DNA of 64,000 nt from Streptomyces sp. NBC_00234 (GTDB lineage: Bacteria > Actinomycetota > Actinomycetes > Streptomycetales > Streptomycetaceae): the NCBI RefSeq assembly GCF_036195325.1, contig NZ_CP108101.1, positions 4,836,001 through 4,900,000 on the forward strand, given 5' to 3'. Of the stretch, positions 43,327-53,284 are shown in pieces. Each line of letters starts with the position of its first letter. Within the stretch, counting starts at the first letter, position 1. The notes beneath the pieces are model-generated. The model was given only the letters and a program-made list of their open reading frames with translations. It did not search any database and was not told the DNA's origin. Made by a program: the position numbers and the translations under genes.

Positions 43327-43896
43327 CTAGTCGGCCTTGCGGGCGCCACCGATGGCGGCGATCGGACCGAGGGCGAGGAAGAGGTACGTCATGAAGTCGG
43401 CCTCTTCCTTCCAGATCTTCGTGACGTCACCGAAGTGGTCGAAGAAGACGCCGGAGAACGACAGCCCGGACGCGTCCGCGAGGATCATCGACATGCCGAC
43501 GAGCTGGCCGAGGTAGACGGCGCCGAGGGAGAAGACGGCGCCGGCGCCGATCACGGCCGGGTTGCTGCCGCCGACCTTCGCCGCGGCGAAGCCGACGAGG
43601 AAGCCGACGCCGACCGCCGCGTAGCCGACCTCGCGCTCGATGGAGCCGGCGATGACGCCGTAGAGGATCGCCGCGACGATGGCCGTGCCCAGCGCGGTCA
43701 GGATGCCGAGGGCGAGGTTGTTGCGCGCGGGGGGTGCCGGGGCGAACGGGGCGCCGCCGCCGAACTGGCCGGGCTGCTGGTCACCGGCGAAGGGGTTGCC
43801 CGTCGGGGCACCCGGCTGCTGGGCGTACGGGTTGCCGTCGGTGGGCTGACCGCCGAAGGGCTGCTGCGGCTGGTTCGGCGGCACGGGCTGACTCAT
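43327..43896 (-). CDS. Pro/Gln-rich N-terminus, multi-helix membrane protein
   Basis: 189 aa. Unstructured Pro/Gln/Gly-rich cytosolic N-terminus (about 1-58), then four hydrophobic stretches at about residues 60-80, 85-105, 115-135 and 168-185. No recognised domain. ATG 43896 has GGGGG a few bases upstream. Converges on guaB3, sharing the terminator. Probably an integral membrane protein of the Streptomyces core set; function unknown. Confidence 0.78.
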   Translation of the reverse strand: MSQPVPPNQPQQPFGGQPTDGNPYAQQPGAPTGNPFAGDQQPGQFGGGAPFAPAPPARNNLALGILTALGTAIVAAILYGVIAGSIEREVGYAAVGVGFLVGFAAAKVGGSNPAVIGAGAVFSLGAVYLGQLVGMSMILADASGLSFSGVFFDHFGDVTKIWKEEADFMTYLFLALGPIAAIGGARKAD

Positions 43897-44015
43897 GGTG
43901 GATTTCCCCCTGGGACGGAAGCGCACGGCTGTGCGAGAAGTGACGCCGCAGGCTAGCAGTCCGTTCGGACATCGCCCACCGGAATCCCTTGCGGGAGTTG
44001 GCCGGGGGGCCGTTC

Positions 44016-45278
44016 TCACAGCCGGTGCGCGGCTCCCGCCGGGGTGGCTCCCCGGGTGTCCAGGAGGAGTTGGGCCTTCACGGCGAGGCCCTGGAGGTCG
44101 TACGTACGGTGGTGCTGGAGGAGCACCGTCAGATCGGCGCTGGCCGCGGCCTCGTACAGCGAGTCCGCACGGGGGACGGGCAGTTCGCGCACGCGCCAGT
44201 CCAGGACGTGCGGGTCGTGGTAGCCGATCTGTGCGCCCATGTCCATCAGCCGGCCCGCGATCTCGCGGGCGGGGGACGCCTCCTGGTCGGCGAGGTCCGG
44301 CTTGTAGGTGACCCCGAGAAGCAGCACGCGGGCGCCCCGGACGGACTTGCCGTGTTCGTTGAGAAGGGTGGCGCAGCGCTGGATCACGTACTGCGGCATC
44401 CGGTCGTTGATCTCCTGGGCGAGCGAGACCATGCGCAAGGGGTGGCCCGGGGTGCGGCTGTTGTACGGGAGGTAGCCGGGGTCCACGGGGGCGCCGTGGC
44501 CGCCGACGCCGGGGCCGGGGCGGAAGGGCTGGAAGCCGAAGGGCTTGGTCTCGGCGCACCGGATGACGTCCCAGAAGTCGACCCCGAGGTCGTGGCAGAG
44601 CACCGCCATCTCGTTGACCAGGGCGATGTTGACGTGCCGGAAGTTGGTCTCCAGGACCTTGGTCATCTCCGCCTCGCGCGGGCCGCGGGCCCGGACGACC
44701 TTGTCGGTGAGCCTGCCGTAGAACGCCGCGGCCGACTCGGTGCACGCCGGGGTGAGTCCGCCGATCACCTTGGGGGTGTTGGCGTAGCCGTGGGTGCGGC
44801 TGCCCGGGTCGAGGCGGCTGGGGGAGCAGGCGAGGTGGAAGTCGCGTCCGGCGCGCAGCCCGGAGCCCTCCTCCAGCAGGGGCCGCAGGAAGCTCTCGGT
44901 GGTGCCGGGGGGCACGGCCGATTCGAGGAGCACGGTGGTGTGCGGGCGCAGCCGGGCGGCGAGCGCGCGCGCCGCGTCGCCGAGGGCGCCGAGGTCGAGG
45001 GTGCGGTCCGCGCCGAGGGGGGTGGGGGCGCAGATGACGGCGGTACGGATCCGGCCCAGTTCGGCGGGGTTGGTGGTGGGGCGGAATCCTCCGGCGAGCA
45101 TCCGGCGGATGTCCGAGGCCGTGAGAGAACCCTCGACGGGGCTGCGACCTGCGGAGAGTTCGGCGAAGGGGCGGGGATCGGTGTCGTATCCGACGGTCTG
45201 GATACCCGCTGCCACAGCGGCTTGGGCGAGGGGCAGGCCGAGGTGACCGAGTCCGATGACAGCGAGGTCTGCGGGCAT
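44016..45278 (-). CDS. Nucleotide-sugar dehydrogenase-like protein lacking the catalytic cysteine
   Basis: 420 aa. WecC/UDP-ManNAc dehydrogenase architecture: N-terminal NAD domain (V-I-G-L-G-H-L-G-L-P near residues 7-16, C-A-P-T-P-L near 83-88), central helices with E-T-N-F-R-H-V-N-I-A-L-V-N-E, and a C-terminal UDP-sugar domain. The active-site motif usually reads G-G-H-C-I-P-V-D-P, but here it is G-G-H-G-A-P-V-D-P, so the nucleophilic Cys is Gly262. Dehydrogenase activity in the classic way is unlikely; an NAD-dependent sensor or different oxidation chemistry is my guess. Divergent from glpD. Confidence 0.85.
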   Translation of the reverse strand: MPADLAVIGLGHLGLPLAQAAVAAGIQTVGYDTDPRPFAELSAGRSPVEGSLTASDIRRMLAGGFRPTTNPAELGRIRTAVICAPTPLGADRTLDLGALGDAARALAARLRPHTTVLLESAVPPGTTESFLRPLLEEGSGLRAGRDFHLACSPSRLDPGSRTHGYANTPKVIGGLTPACTESAAAFYGRLTDKVVRARGPREAEMTKVLETNFRHVNIALVNEMAVLCHDLGVDFWDVIRCAETKPFGFQPFRPGPGVGGHGAPVDPGYLPYNSRTPGHPLRMVSLAQEINDRMPQYVIQRCATLLNEHGKSVRGARVLLLGVTYKPDLADQEASPAREIAGRLMDMGAQIGYHDPHVLDWRVRELPVPRADSLYEAAASADLTVLLQHHRTYDLQGLAVKAQLLLDTRGATPAGAAHRL

Positions 45279-45525
45279 GTGGATGGTCGTCCTTCCCTAA
45301 GACCATGAGGCCAGAAGCGCAACTGCTGGGGACAGCGCAATGTCAGACTAAGCGTAAATATGACCTATATGTCGCATTGTGTGAGTCCAGTCGTCCGGGT
45401 GTTGTCCACAGGCGGTGGCTGAAGTCGCGGTCCGCGGACAGAATCGACTCGTGGGCACACGTGGCCGGCCGCCCGCGCCGGTCCGCGGCACCGTGCCGGA
45501 CACCCCGATCTACCGGGAGGCAGCA

Positions 45526-47232
45526 GTGAGGACAGCGACACTGGGACCCGCCGAGCGCGCCGAGGCGCTCGCCGCGATGGCCGAGCGCGAGTTGGACGTG
45601 CTGGTCGTGGGGGCGGGCGTGGTCGGCGCCGGGACCGCACTGGACGCGGCCACCAGAGGGCTCTCGACCGGTCTGGTCGAAGCGCGCGACTGGGCGTCCG
45701 GCACGTCGAGCAGGTCGAGCAAGCTGATCCACGGCGGGCTGCGCTATCTGGAGATGCTCGACTTCGCGCTCGTGCGGGAGGCGCTCAAGGAGCGCGGGCT
45801 GCTGCTGGAACGGCTGGCGCCGCATCTGGTGAAGCCCGTGCCGTTCCTCTATCCCTTGCAGCACAAGGGCTGGGAGCGGCTCTACGCGGGCTCGGGCGTC
45901 GCCCTCTACGACGCGATGTCCGTGTCCTCCGGGCACGGCCGCGGGCTGCCCGCCCACCGGCACCTCTCCCGCCGCCAGGCCCTGCGGGTCGCGCCCGCGC
46001 TGAAGAAGGATGCCCTGGTCGGAGCCCTGCAGTACTACGACGCCCAGATGGACGACGCCCGCTATGTGGCCACGCTGGTGCGCACCGCCTCGGTCTACGG
46101 CGCGCACGTGGCCAACCGGGCGCGGGTCATCGGATTCCTCCGTGAGGGTGAACGGGTCGTCGGGGCCCGTGTGGAGGACGTCGAGGCCGGCGGCGTCTAC
46201 GAGGTCAGGGCCAAACAGGTGGTGAACGCGACCGGGGTGTGGACGGACGACACCCAGGCGCTGATCGGTGAGCGCGGACAGTTCCACGTCCGTGCGTCCA
46301 AGGGCATCCATCTGGTGGTGCCGAAGGACCGCATCCACTCCTCGACCGGGCTGATCCTGCGGACCGAGAAGTCCGTGCTGTTCGTGATCCCCTGGGGCCG
46401 GCACTGGATCGTCGGTACGACGGACACCGACTGGGATCTGGACAAGGCGCACCCCGCGGCGTCCAGCGCCGACATCGACTATCTGCTCGAACATGTGAAC
46501 TCCGTCCTGGCCACGCCCCTGACCAGGGACGACGTGCAGGGCGTCTACGCGGGACTGCGGCCCCTGCTGGCAGGGGAGTCGGACGCGACCAGCAAGCTGT
46601 CGCGCGAGCATACGGTGGCGCACCCGGTACCGGGGCTCGTCGTGGTCGCGGGCGGCAAGTACACGACGTACCGGGTGATGGCGAAGGACGCGGTGGACGA
46701 GGCGGTGCACGCGCTCGACCAGCGTGTGGCGGCCTGTGTCACCGAGGACATCCCGCTGCTGGGCGCCGAGGGCTACCGGGCCCTGTGGAACGCGCGGGCC
46801 AGGATCGCGGCCCGGACCGGACTGCACGTCGCCCGGGTGGAGCATCTGCTCAACCGCTACGGCTCGATGACCGAGGAACTCCTCGATCTGATCGTCGCCG
46901 ATCCCTCGCTGGGCCAACCACTCCCCGCCGCGGACGACTATCTGCGCGCGGAGATCGTCTACGCCGCCTCGCACGAGGGGGCGCGTCACCTCGACGACGT
47001 TCTGACGCGGCGCACCCGGATCTCCATCGAGACCTTCGACCGGGGCACCCGCAGCGCACGGCTCTGCGCGGAGCTGATGGCGCCGGTGCTCGGCTGGGAC
47101 GCCGGTCAGGTCGACCGGGAGGTCGAGCACTACGAGAAGCGGGTGGAGGCGGAACGCGAGTCGCAGCGGCAGCCGGACGACCAGACGGCCGACGCGGCAC
47201 GGCTGGGGGCGCCGGATATCGTGCCGCTTTAG
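45526..47232 (+). CDS. glpD: FAD-dependent glycerol-3-phosphate dehydrogenase
   Basis: 568 aa. Oxidises glycerol-3-phosphate to dihydroxyacetone phosphate at the membrane. FAD fold V-L-V-V-G-A-G-V-V-G-A-G near residues 25-36, the S-S-R-S-S-K-L-I-H-G-G-L-R-Y signature near 63-76, and the H-W-I-V-G-T-T-D-T-D-W motif near 305. GTG 45526 has GGGAGG five bases upstream. No glpF or glpK neighbours. The 247-bp region from 45279 is AT-rich at 45345-45390 with several TATA-like stretches, plausible for divergent promoters, but I found no clear palindrome. Ends convergently, overlapping the next gene by four bases. Confidence 0.95.
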   Translation: MRTATLGPAERAEALAAMAERELDVLVVGAGVVGAGTALDAATRGLSTGLVEARDWASGTSSRSSKLIHGGLRYLEMLDFALVREALKERGLLLERLAPHLVKPVPFLYPLQHKGWERLYAGSGVALYDAMSVSSGHGRGLPAHRHLSRRQALRVAPALKKDALVGALQYYDAQMDDARYVATLVRTASVYGAHVANRARVIGFLREGERVVGARVEDVEAGGVYEVRAKQVVNATGVWTDDTQALIGERGQFHVRASKGIHLVVPKDRIHSSTGLILRTEKSVLFVIPWGRHWIVGTTDTDWDLDKAHPAASSADIDYLLEHVNSVLATPLTRDDVQGVYAGLRPLLAGESDATSKLSREHTVAHPVPGLVVVAGGKYTTYRVMAKDAVDEAVHALDQRVAACVTEDIPLLGAEGYRALWNARARIAARTGLHVARVEHLLNRYGSMTEELLDLIVADPSLGQPLPAADDYLRAEIVYAASHEGARHLDDVLTRRTRISIETFDRGTRSARLCAELMAPVLGWDAGQVDREVEHYEKRVEAERESQRQPDDQTADAARLGAPDIVPL

Positions 47233-48356
47233 GGGGACTGACTGTTCCGGGGCTGTCCGGCGGGCGGGGGCGCGGGGCAGAACTCCGCTTCCACCAGCCC
47301 CGTTTCCAGCGCCTCGTCGGACAACGCGTCCGTGTTGATGCGGAAGGTGAGGGTGTGTCCGCCGTCGCGGGTCGCGACGGTGCGGGCGAAACTGCCCTGG
47401 ATGCGGCCGTCGTGGCCCCAGACCGTGATCCCGCAGGACAGCCTCTGCGGGTAGATGCCCAGCCCGTAGGCGCCCTGGGCGCTACGGGTGTCCAGCAGCT
47501 CCCTCAGCCGGGCCGGCGGCAGGAGACGGCCGCTCAGCAGGGCCGTGTAGAAGCGGTTGAGATCGGTGAGCGTGGAGATCAGTTCGCCGGCCGCGCCCGC
47601 GAAGCGCGGGTCGAGCGCCGTGACGTCGCGGAGCGCCTCCTCGGGCCGGTCGCGGTGGTAGCCGCGGGAGTGCGGCGCGGGCAGGCCGGTCCTGGCACCG
47701 GGGAGGGAGGTTCCGTCGAGGTGGAGGGGGGTGAGAATGCGATGCCGTATCTCGGTGGCGTACGTATGTCCCGTGACGCGTTGAACGACCAGGCCGAGCA
47801 CCGCGTAATTGGTGTTGGAGTAGGAGTAGATGCCGCGAGTGGGCGCCGGGTTCCGGGCCACGGCCGCACGCACGGCGCCCGTGCCGGAGCGGACGCGCGC
47901 GGACGGTCCCGCACCGTCCGCCGCGCCGGGAACGTCGGTGTAGTCGGACAGGCCGCTGGTGTGGGTGAGTAGCGCGCTCAGGCTGATGCGGCGGCCGTCG
48001 TTGCCGTTGCCCCGTATCAGGCCGGGCAGATACCGGTCGACGGGATCGGACAGCCGCAGCCTGCCCTCGTCGGCGAGTTGGAGCACCACCGTCGCGACGA
48101 ACGTCTTGGTGATGCTGCCGGCCCGGAAGTGGTCGTCGGGCCGGATGCCGGAGCCGGCCGAGGAGTAGAAGTCGTAGGGCGGGTAGGCGCTGTTGCGGGC
48201 CAGAAGAGCTGCCGCCGGGGCGCCGCCCTGGACGACGAGCCGGGGGAGGTAGGAGGCTGCGGGTGTCGAGTGTGGTTCGCTGGGCAGGCTCGCCGTTCCC
48301 AGGCCGAGCAGACTCAGTACGAGCGGGGCGGCAAGCAGCGCCCTGGGAATCGGCAT
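47229..48356 (-). CDS. Secreted serine hydrolase, class C beta-lactamase / DD-carboxypeptidase fold
   Basis: 375 aa. Signal peptide (about residues 1-23), catalytic S81-I-T-K84, Y179-S-N, and a C-terminal H-D-G in place of K-T-G. All three penicillin-binding-fold motifs are intact. It is probably a D-alanyl-D-alanine carboxypeptidase or esterase of the class C group acting outside the membrane; a resistance role cannot be predicted. ATG 48356 starts at the signal peptide. Divergent from the first kinase gene. Confidence 0.88.
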   Translation of the reverse strand: MPIPRALLAAPLVLSLLGLGTASLPSEPHSTPAASYLPRLVVQGGAPAAALLARNSAYPPYDFYSSAGSGIRPDDHFRAGSITKTFVATVVLQLADEGRLRLSDPVDRYLPGLIRGNGNDGRRISLSALLTHTSGLSDYTDVPGAADGAGPSARVRSGTGAVRAAVARNPAPTRGIYSYSNTNYAVLGLVVQRVTGHTYATEIRHRILTPLHLDGTSLPGARTGLPAPHSRGYHRDRPEEALRDVTALDPRFAGAAGELISTLTDLNRFYTALLSGRLLPPARLRELLDTRSAQGAYGLGIYPQRLSCGITVWGHDGRIQGSFARTVATRDGGHTLTFRINTDALSDEALETGLVEAEFCPAPPPAGQPRNSQSP

Positions 48357-48476
48357 GGCGGGGGGATCCCTTCCTCCCGTCCCATCATGGCCGACCCCGG
48401 ACCCGGCACCAGGACCGGTCCCGGGGTGAGGGACAATGAACGCTCTGCCAGGGCGGGTTGATCGCAGAGGGGACGC

Positions 48477-50429
48477 ATGTCGGAGGCGGAGCAGGCACGG
48501 GAGCCCCAACGGGACAAGGAAGGCCGTCTTCTCGCGGGGCGCTACCGGCTCGGAGAGGTGCTCGGCCGGGGCGGCATGGGCACGGTCTGGCGCGCTGCCG
48601 ACGAGACGCTGGGCCGCACGGTGGCCGTCAAGGAACTGCGGTTCCCCTCGGCCATCGACGAGGACGAGAAGCGCCGGCTGATCACGCGCACGCTGCGTGA
48701 GGCGAAGGCGATCGCCAGGATCCGCAACAACGGTGCGGTCACGGTCTACGACGTCGTCGACGAGGACGACCGGCCGTGGATCGTCATGGAGCTCATCGAG
48801 GGCAAGTCGCTCGCCGAGGCGATCCGCGAGGACGGGACGCTGACGCCGAAGCGCGCTGCCGAGGTGGGTCTCGCCATCCTCGACGTGCTGCGCCAGGCGC
48901 ACCGCGAGGGAATCCTGCACCGCGACGTGAAGCCGTCCAACGTGCTGATCTCCGAGGACGGCCGCGTCGTGCTGACCGACTTCGGGATCGCCCAGGTCGA
49001 GGGTGACCCGTCCGTCACCTCGACGGGCATGCTCGTCGGCGCCCCCTCGTACATCTCGCCGGAACGGGCCCGCGGTCACAAGCCGGGGCCGCCCGCCGAC
49101 CTGTGGTCGCTGGGCGGACTGCTGTACGCGAGCGTCGAGGGCTGCCCGCCGTACGACAAGGGGTCGGCGATCGCGACCCTGACCGCCGTGATGACCGAAC
49201 CGCTCGACCCGCCCAAGAACGCGGGCCCGCTGGAGGAGGTCATCTACGGCCTGCTGGCCAGGGACCCCGATCAGCGGCTCGACGACGCCGGTGCGCGGGC
49301 CCTGCTCAACGACGTCATCAACGCTCCCGAGCAGCCGGACCGGCCCGTACCGCCGCCGGCCGACGCGACCCAGGTCATGGCCCTGCCCACGAACGTCGCC
49401 GCCGACGGTGCCGGGGCGGCGCCGAAGCGGACCCCCAAGGCCGCGTCGAAGTCCGTCCCGAAGCCGGCCGCGAAGGCCGCTGCGGCATCGGCCGCCGCGA
49501 CCGCTGGGTCCGGCGACGGCGCCCGGGAGCGGCTGCGCGGCGCACTGCGCTCCGTACGGAACGCCAAGGCGGCGCCCGCGTCGGCCGTCGCGACCGCTTC
49601 GGCCCCGGGTGTGCCGCCGCAGCGCCCCGCGAGCTCGCCCACCACCCAGGCCCGCGCGTCGCTCACCGACGTGGTGCCGCGCCGCACGCTCGCCGTCATC
49701 GCGGGCATCGTGGTGCTCGCCGTGGTCGGCACCGTGCTCGCGCTGACCTTCGACGGCGGCGACGAGGACAACCGGGGCGTCGGCTCGACCGGGGGCGACA
49801 CGTCCGCCTCGGCGGGAGCCGCGGGCGGCTCCGACGCGTCCGGCAAGGGCGAGGACGACGGCACGGACGAGAGCGGGAAGAACGGCCAGGGCACGGGCAA
49901 GGCGTCGGAGGAGCCGTCCGACAAGCCGTCGGACGACCCGAAGACCGACAAGCCCGACCCGGCCGACGGGCTCCCCGCCGGATACAAGACGGTGACCGAC
50001 AAGCGGTTCCACTTCGTCATGGCGATGCCCGCGGACTTCCGGCGCAACGGCATAGCGGGCAGTAACTCGGGCGGCATCTACAACGTCGACGACGGATTTC
50101 CGCGCGTCCAGGTCGACTACAACAGCTCGCCCAAGGACGACGCCGCTGCCGCGTGGTCGGCTGCGGTGGCGGGCACCAGGGCCTTCAGCGACGGCTACAA
50201 GCACCTCGGCATCGACACGGTCCAGTACAACGGCTATCCGACCGTCGCCGACTGGAAGTTCGAGCGGAACCAGAAGGGCCAGCGCATCCGGATACTGAAC
50301 CGGGGCTTCAAGGTCGACGCCACGCACGGCTACTCGATCATGATCAGCTGCAAGGCGAGCGAGTGGAACGGCAAGGAGTGCCGGACGCTCCGCGAGACGG
50401 CGTTCGCCACCTTCAAGCCGGCCGACTGA
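48477..50429 (+). CDS. Membrane Ser/Thr protein kinase (first of three tandem)
   Basis: 650 aa. Hanks-type kinase domain about 22-275: G-R-G-G-M-G glycine loop, Lys52 in V-A-V-K, catalytic Asp150 in H-R-D-V-K-P-S-N, D-F-G at 168-170, T-G-M-L-V-G-A-P-S-Y-I-S-P-E. An Ala/Pro/Lys-rich juxtamembrane linker (300-400) leads to one helix at about 404-426 and an acidic Ser/Gly/Asp linker. The last about 150 residues form an extracytoplasmic domain starting F-H-F-V-M-A-M-P-A-D-F. All catalytic residues are intact. ATG 48477. Confidence 0.93.
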   Translation: MSEAEQAREPQRDKEGRLLAGRYRLGEVLGRGGMGTVWRAADETLGRTVAVKELRFPSAIDEDEKRRLITRTLREAKAIARIRNNGAVTVYDVVDEDDRPWIVMELIEGKSLAEAIREDGTLTPKRAAEVGLAILDVLRQAHREGILHRDVKPSNVLISEDGRVVLTDFGIAQVEGDPSVTSTGMLVGAPSYISPERARGHKPGPPADLWSLGGLLYASVEGCPPYDKGSAIATLTAVMTEPLDPPKNAGPLEEVIYGLLARDPDQRLDDAGARALLNDVINAPEQPDRPVPPPADATQVMALPTNVAADGAGAAPKRTPKAASKSVPKPAAKAAAASAAATAGSGDGARERLRGALRSVRNAKAAPASAVATASAPGVPPQRPASSPTTQARASLTDVVPRRTLAVIAGIVVLAVVGTVLALTFDGGDEDNRGVGSTGGDTSASAGAAGGSDASGKGEDDGTDESGKNGQGTGKASEEPSDKPSDDPKTDKPDPADGLPAGYKTVTDKRFHFVMAMPADFRRNGIAGSNSGGIYNVDDGFPRVQVDYNSSPKDDAAAAWSAAVAGTRAFSDGYKHLGIDTVQYNGYPTVADWKFERNQKGQRIRILNRGFKVDATHGYSIMISCKASEWNGKECRTLRETAFATFKPAD

Positions 50430-50611
50430 CGGGGCGGCGGAACGGCCGGGTTGCGGTGACCCGGCCGCGCAGCCGCGACTTGCCACGTATCGTGAGAGGC
50501 CGAGGACCGTACGCAGCCGGAATGATGGGTCAATTGCACGGCAAGTGACCGTAATTGACGGATTTGTGCGAGCTCGGTGACCGGGGGGACAGCGCGCTCT
50601 GGGGAGGCGTC

Positions 50612-53284
50612 GTGGACGACTACGCGGGTCGGGTACTTGCCGACCGCTACCGCCTTCCGCTGCCCCCGTCCGACGAGTACGAACTGGTCGAGACCCGGGC
50701 GTTCGACACCTACAGCGGCCAGGAAGTCCTGGTCCGCCAGGTGCCGTTGCCCGAGGTCGTGGACGCCGAAGTGCTCGACGACGGTCCGCCCTCCGCCGCC
50801 AGGCTCGCGGCCGGCCGTACGGTACGGCGGTCCACGGACCCCGCGGTGCGGCGCGCGATCGAGGCCGCCCAGGCCGCCGCGCAGGTCCCCGACCACCCCC
50901 GGCTCGACCAGGTCTTCGACGTGTTCGCCGAGGCGGGCTCCCTCTGGATCGTGAGCGAACTGGTCGCCGCCCGCCCGCTCGCCGCCCTCCTCGCGGAGCG
51001 ACCGCTCAATCCCTACCGGGCCGCCGAGATCGGCTCCGACGTGCTGACCGCCCTGCGGGTGCTGCACGCCCACGGCTGGACCCACCGGAACATCACCGTC
51101 CGGACGGTGCTGATCTGCGACGACGGCCGGGTCGTGCTGACCGGCCTGGCCGCCGGTGCGGCCGAGGAAGCGCTGTGCGGATACGTCCCGGCGCCGCAGC
51201 CCGAGGACGAGGACGTGTACGCCGCTCCGGCGGTCGAGTCCGGTCCCACCGGCCCGTACGTGCCGCCGACGGCCCCGGAGCCGTACCGGCCCGCCCCCGA
51301 GGTCCCGGCCTCCCGCGCACCCGCGGCGCTCGACCCGCCGGCACGCTCGCCGTTCGCGCCGCCGCCGGCGGCCGACGGCCAGGAGCTCGTCCCGCGCCCC
51401 GTCCACCCGGCCGTACCCGTCGCCGAGCCAGGCGCGGGGGACCCGGCCCATCTGCGGGCCGCGCGGGCCGGAGCCATCGCCGCCTACCGCGCGGGCGCCC
51501 GCGCCGCGGGCCGCGTCAACGAGCCGCGGGACCACGGCCAGGACGCGGCGACCGACGACGAGGACGGACGCAACGCCCTTCCGGTCCAGCGGTCCGCCGC
51601 CGAGCGGTCGCTGCTGCCGGGCGCATGGGGGCCCACGGCCGAGGACCCGTACGACGACGAGGACGAGGACGACGAGGACGGCGGGAACGAGCCGCCCGGC
51701 CGCCGCGTGCACCTGGCGGGCACCTGGGACGACGGCCCCGGCTCCGGGCGCCCCGTGCCCGCGGGCGGCTCAGGCGAGGACGCGCTGCGCGCCGACTCCC
51801 GCCGCCAGGGCACCGCCGACGCCCGGGACCACCGCGAGCGGCAGCCGCAGCCCGTGGGCGCACCGGCGGCCTCGGGCAGCTGGGAGGAGGTCGTCGCGGG
51901 CAGCCGGAACACCCCCGCCTACCGCGGCCCCGCGACTCCGCTCGCCGCCGAACGCGCACGCCAGGCACGGATCGCCGTCGTCGGCGCCGTCACCGAGCGC
52001 TGGGCACCCGAACAGGCGGGCCCGGTCCACGAGAACTGGCAGCTCGCACCGCCCATCGGCCCGTCCACGGACCTGTGGGCGCTCGGCGCCCTCCTCTACC
52101 GAGCCGTCCAGGGCCACGCCCCGTACCCCGAGGAGAACGCGGCCGAACTCGTCCAGATGGTGTGCGGCGAACCGCCCGCCTTCGCGGAGGAGTGCGGGGC
52201 GCTGCGCCCGGTCGTCGAGTCGCTGTTGCGTCAGGACCCCACGGAGCGGCCCGACTTCGAGGAGCTGCGCGGCTGGCTGCGCTCCCTCGTCCGCTCGGCG
52301 CCCGAGCCCGAGGCGGGCACCGACGTCGTCACCCTGCCGTCTCCGGACGACACCCGGCTGCCCGTCGTGCGCCGCCGGGGCGAGCTGGTCCGCAGGCGCC
52401 GAGGGCGGTCGGGTGCGTCCGCACAGGGACGGCACCGCCAGCCGAAGCAGAAGCAGCGGCACGACAAGGCGCAGTACGAGAGGACGCAGTACGAGAACCC
52501 GCGGTACGAGAAGCCGCAGCGCGAACCCCGGATGCCTCGCGAGCCCAAGGGGCCCAAGGCCCTGCGCACGCCGCCGCCCCGCCGGGACGACGGCCACTCG
52601 CCCCGGCGGCTGGGGCGGCTGCTCCTGGTCCTCATCCTGCTCGCCATGGCCGCGGCCGTCGCGTACGCCCTGATGTTCATGCCGAAGGACGAGCCCGGGG
52701 GGACCGGTGCCCAGGGCGGTTCGTCCGCTTCGGCAGCCCCCGGTGAGCCGGGCGGCGGGCAGCCTTCGGACGACGGCTCGGACACCGCCGGTTCGCAGCA
52801 GCCGCAGACCAGCCGCTCCGCCGTCGCGCTCGCCCCCGGTTACGCGCTGCGCAAGGACGCGGAGGGCTTCGAGATCGGCGTACCCAAGGACTGGCGGCGC
52901 AGCCCGGCCAATGCGGACCGTCAGATCCGTTACGGCAGCGACGGGTTCAGCCTGCTGGTCGTGCCGGGCCGCGACACGGTCGAGGCGAACGGCAGCGACC
53001 CGCTCGACTACCAGCGCGACAAGGAGCCCGAGCTCCAGCCGTTCCGCGAGTCCAGCTGGTCCTCCTCGTCCGGGCTGCGTCGTGTCGACGTCGGCCGACA
53101 GGCCATGGCCGAGGGCCAGTTCACCTGGCAGGAGACCGGCGGCCGTGAGGTCTACGTGCGCAACCTCGTGATGATCGTCGACGGCCGCTACCACACGGTC
53201 CAGGTCATCGGCCCGGAGGACGAGCGCGACCGGGTCACCGAGATCTACGAACAGGCCATCGTCTCCTACCGTGTTGCTCCCTGA
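50612..53284 (+). CDS. Membrane pseudokinase (second of three tandem)
   Basis: 890 aa. Kinase-fold N-lobe and C-lobe are traceable, but the VAVK lysine is Arg (V-L-V-R), H-R-D is H-R-N (Asn160) and D-F-G is G-L-A (about 178-180); the glycine loop is absent. ATP-dependent catalysis is therefore not expected. A very long Pro/Ala/Asp-rich insert interrupts the domain before the D-L-W-A-L-G helix-F part. A basic Q-Y-E-R-T-Q-Y-E-N-P-R-Y-E-K repeat precedes one membrane helix (about 670-690), then an extracytoplasmic domain beginning F-E-I-G-V-P-K-D-W. GTG 50612 has GGGGAGG at 50601-50607; a TTG at 50555 is rejected. Confidence 0.87.
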   Translation: MDDYAGRVLADRYRLPLPPSDEYELVETRAFDTYSGQEVLVRQVPLPEVVDAEVLDDGPPSAARLAAGRTVRRSTDPAVRRAIEAAQAAAQVPDHPRLDQVFDVFAEAGSLWIVSELVAARPLAALLAERPLNPYRAAEIGSDVLTALRVLHAHGWTHRNITVRTVLICDDGRVVLTGLAAGAAEEALCGYVPAPQPEDEDVYAAPAVESGPTGPYVPPTAPEPYRPAPEVPASRAPAALDPPARSPFAPPPAADGQELVPRPVHPAVPVAEPGAGDPAHLRAARAGAIAAYRAGARAAGRVNEPRDHGQDAATDDEDGRNALPVQRSAAERSLLPGAWGPTAEDPYDDEDEDDEDGGNEPPGRRVHLAGTWDDGPGSGRPVPAGGSGEDALRADSRRQGTADARDHRERQPQPVGAPAASGSWEEVVAGSRNTPAYRGPATPLAAERARQARIAVVGAVTERWAPEQAGPVHENWQLAPPIGPSTDLWALGALLYRAVQGHAPYPEENAAELVQMVCGEPPAFAEECGALRPVVESLLRQDPTERPDFEELRGWLRSLVRSAPEPEAGTDVVTLPSPDDTRLPVVRRRGELVRRRRGRSGASAQGRHRQPKQKQRHDKAQYERTQYENPRYEKPQREPRMPREPKGPKALRTPPPRRDDGHSPRRLGRLLLVLILLAMAAAVAYALMFMPKDEPGGTGAQGGSSASAAPGEPGGGQPSDDGSDTAGSQQPQTSRSAVALAPGYALRKDAEGFEIGVPKDWRRSPANADRQIRYGSDGFSLLVVPGRDTVEANGSDPLDYQRDKEPELQPFRESSWSSSSGLRRVDVGRQAMAEGQFTWQETGGREVYVRNLVMIVDGRYHTVQVIGPEDERDRVTEIYEQAIVSYRVAP

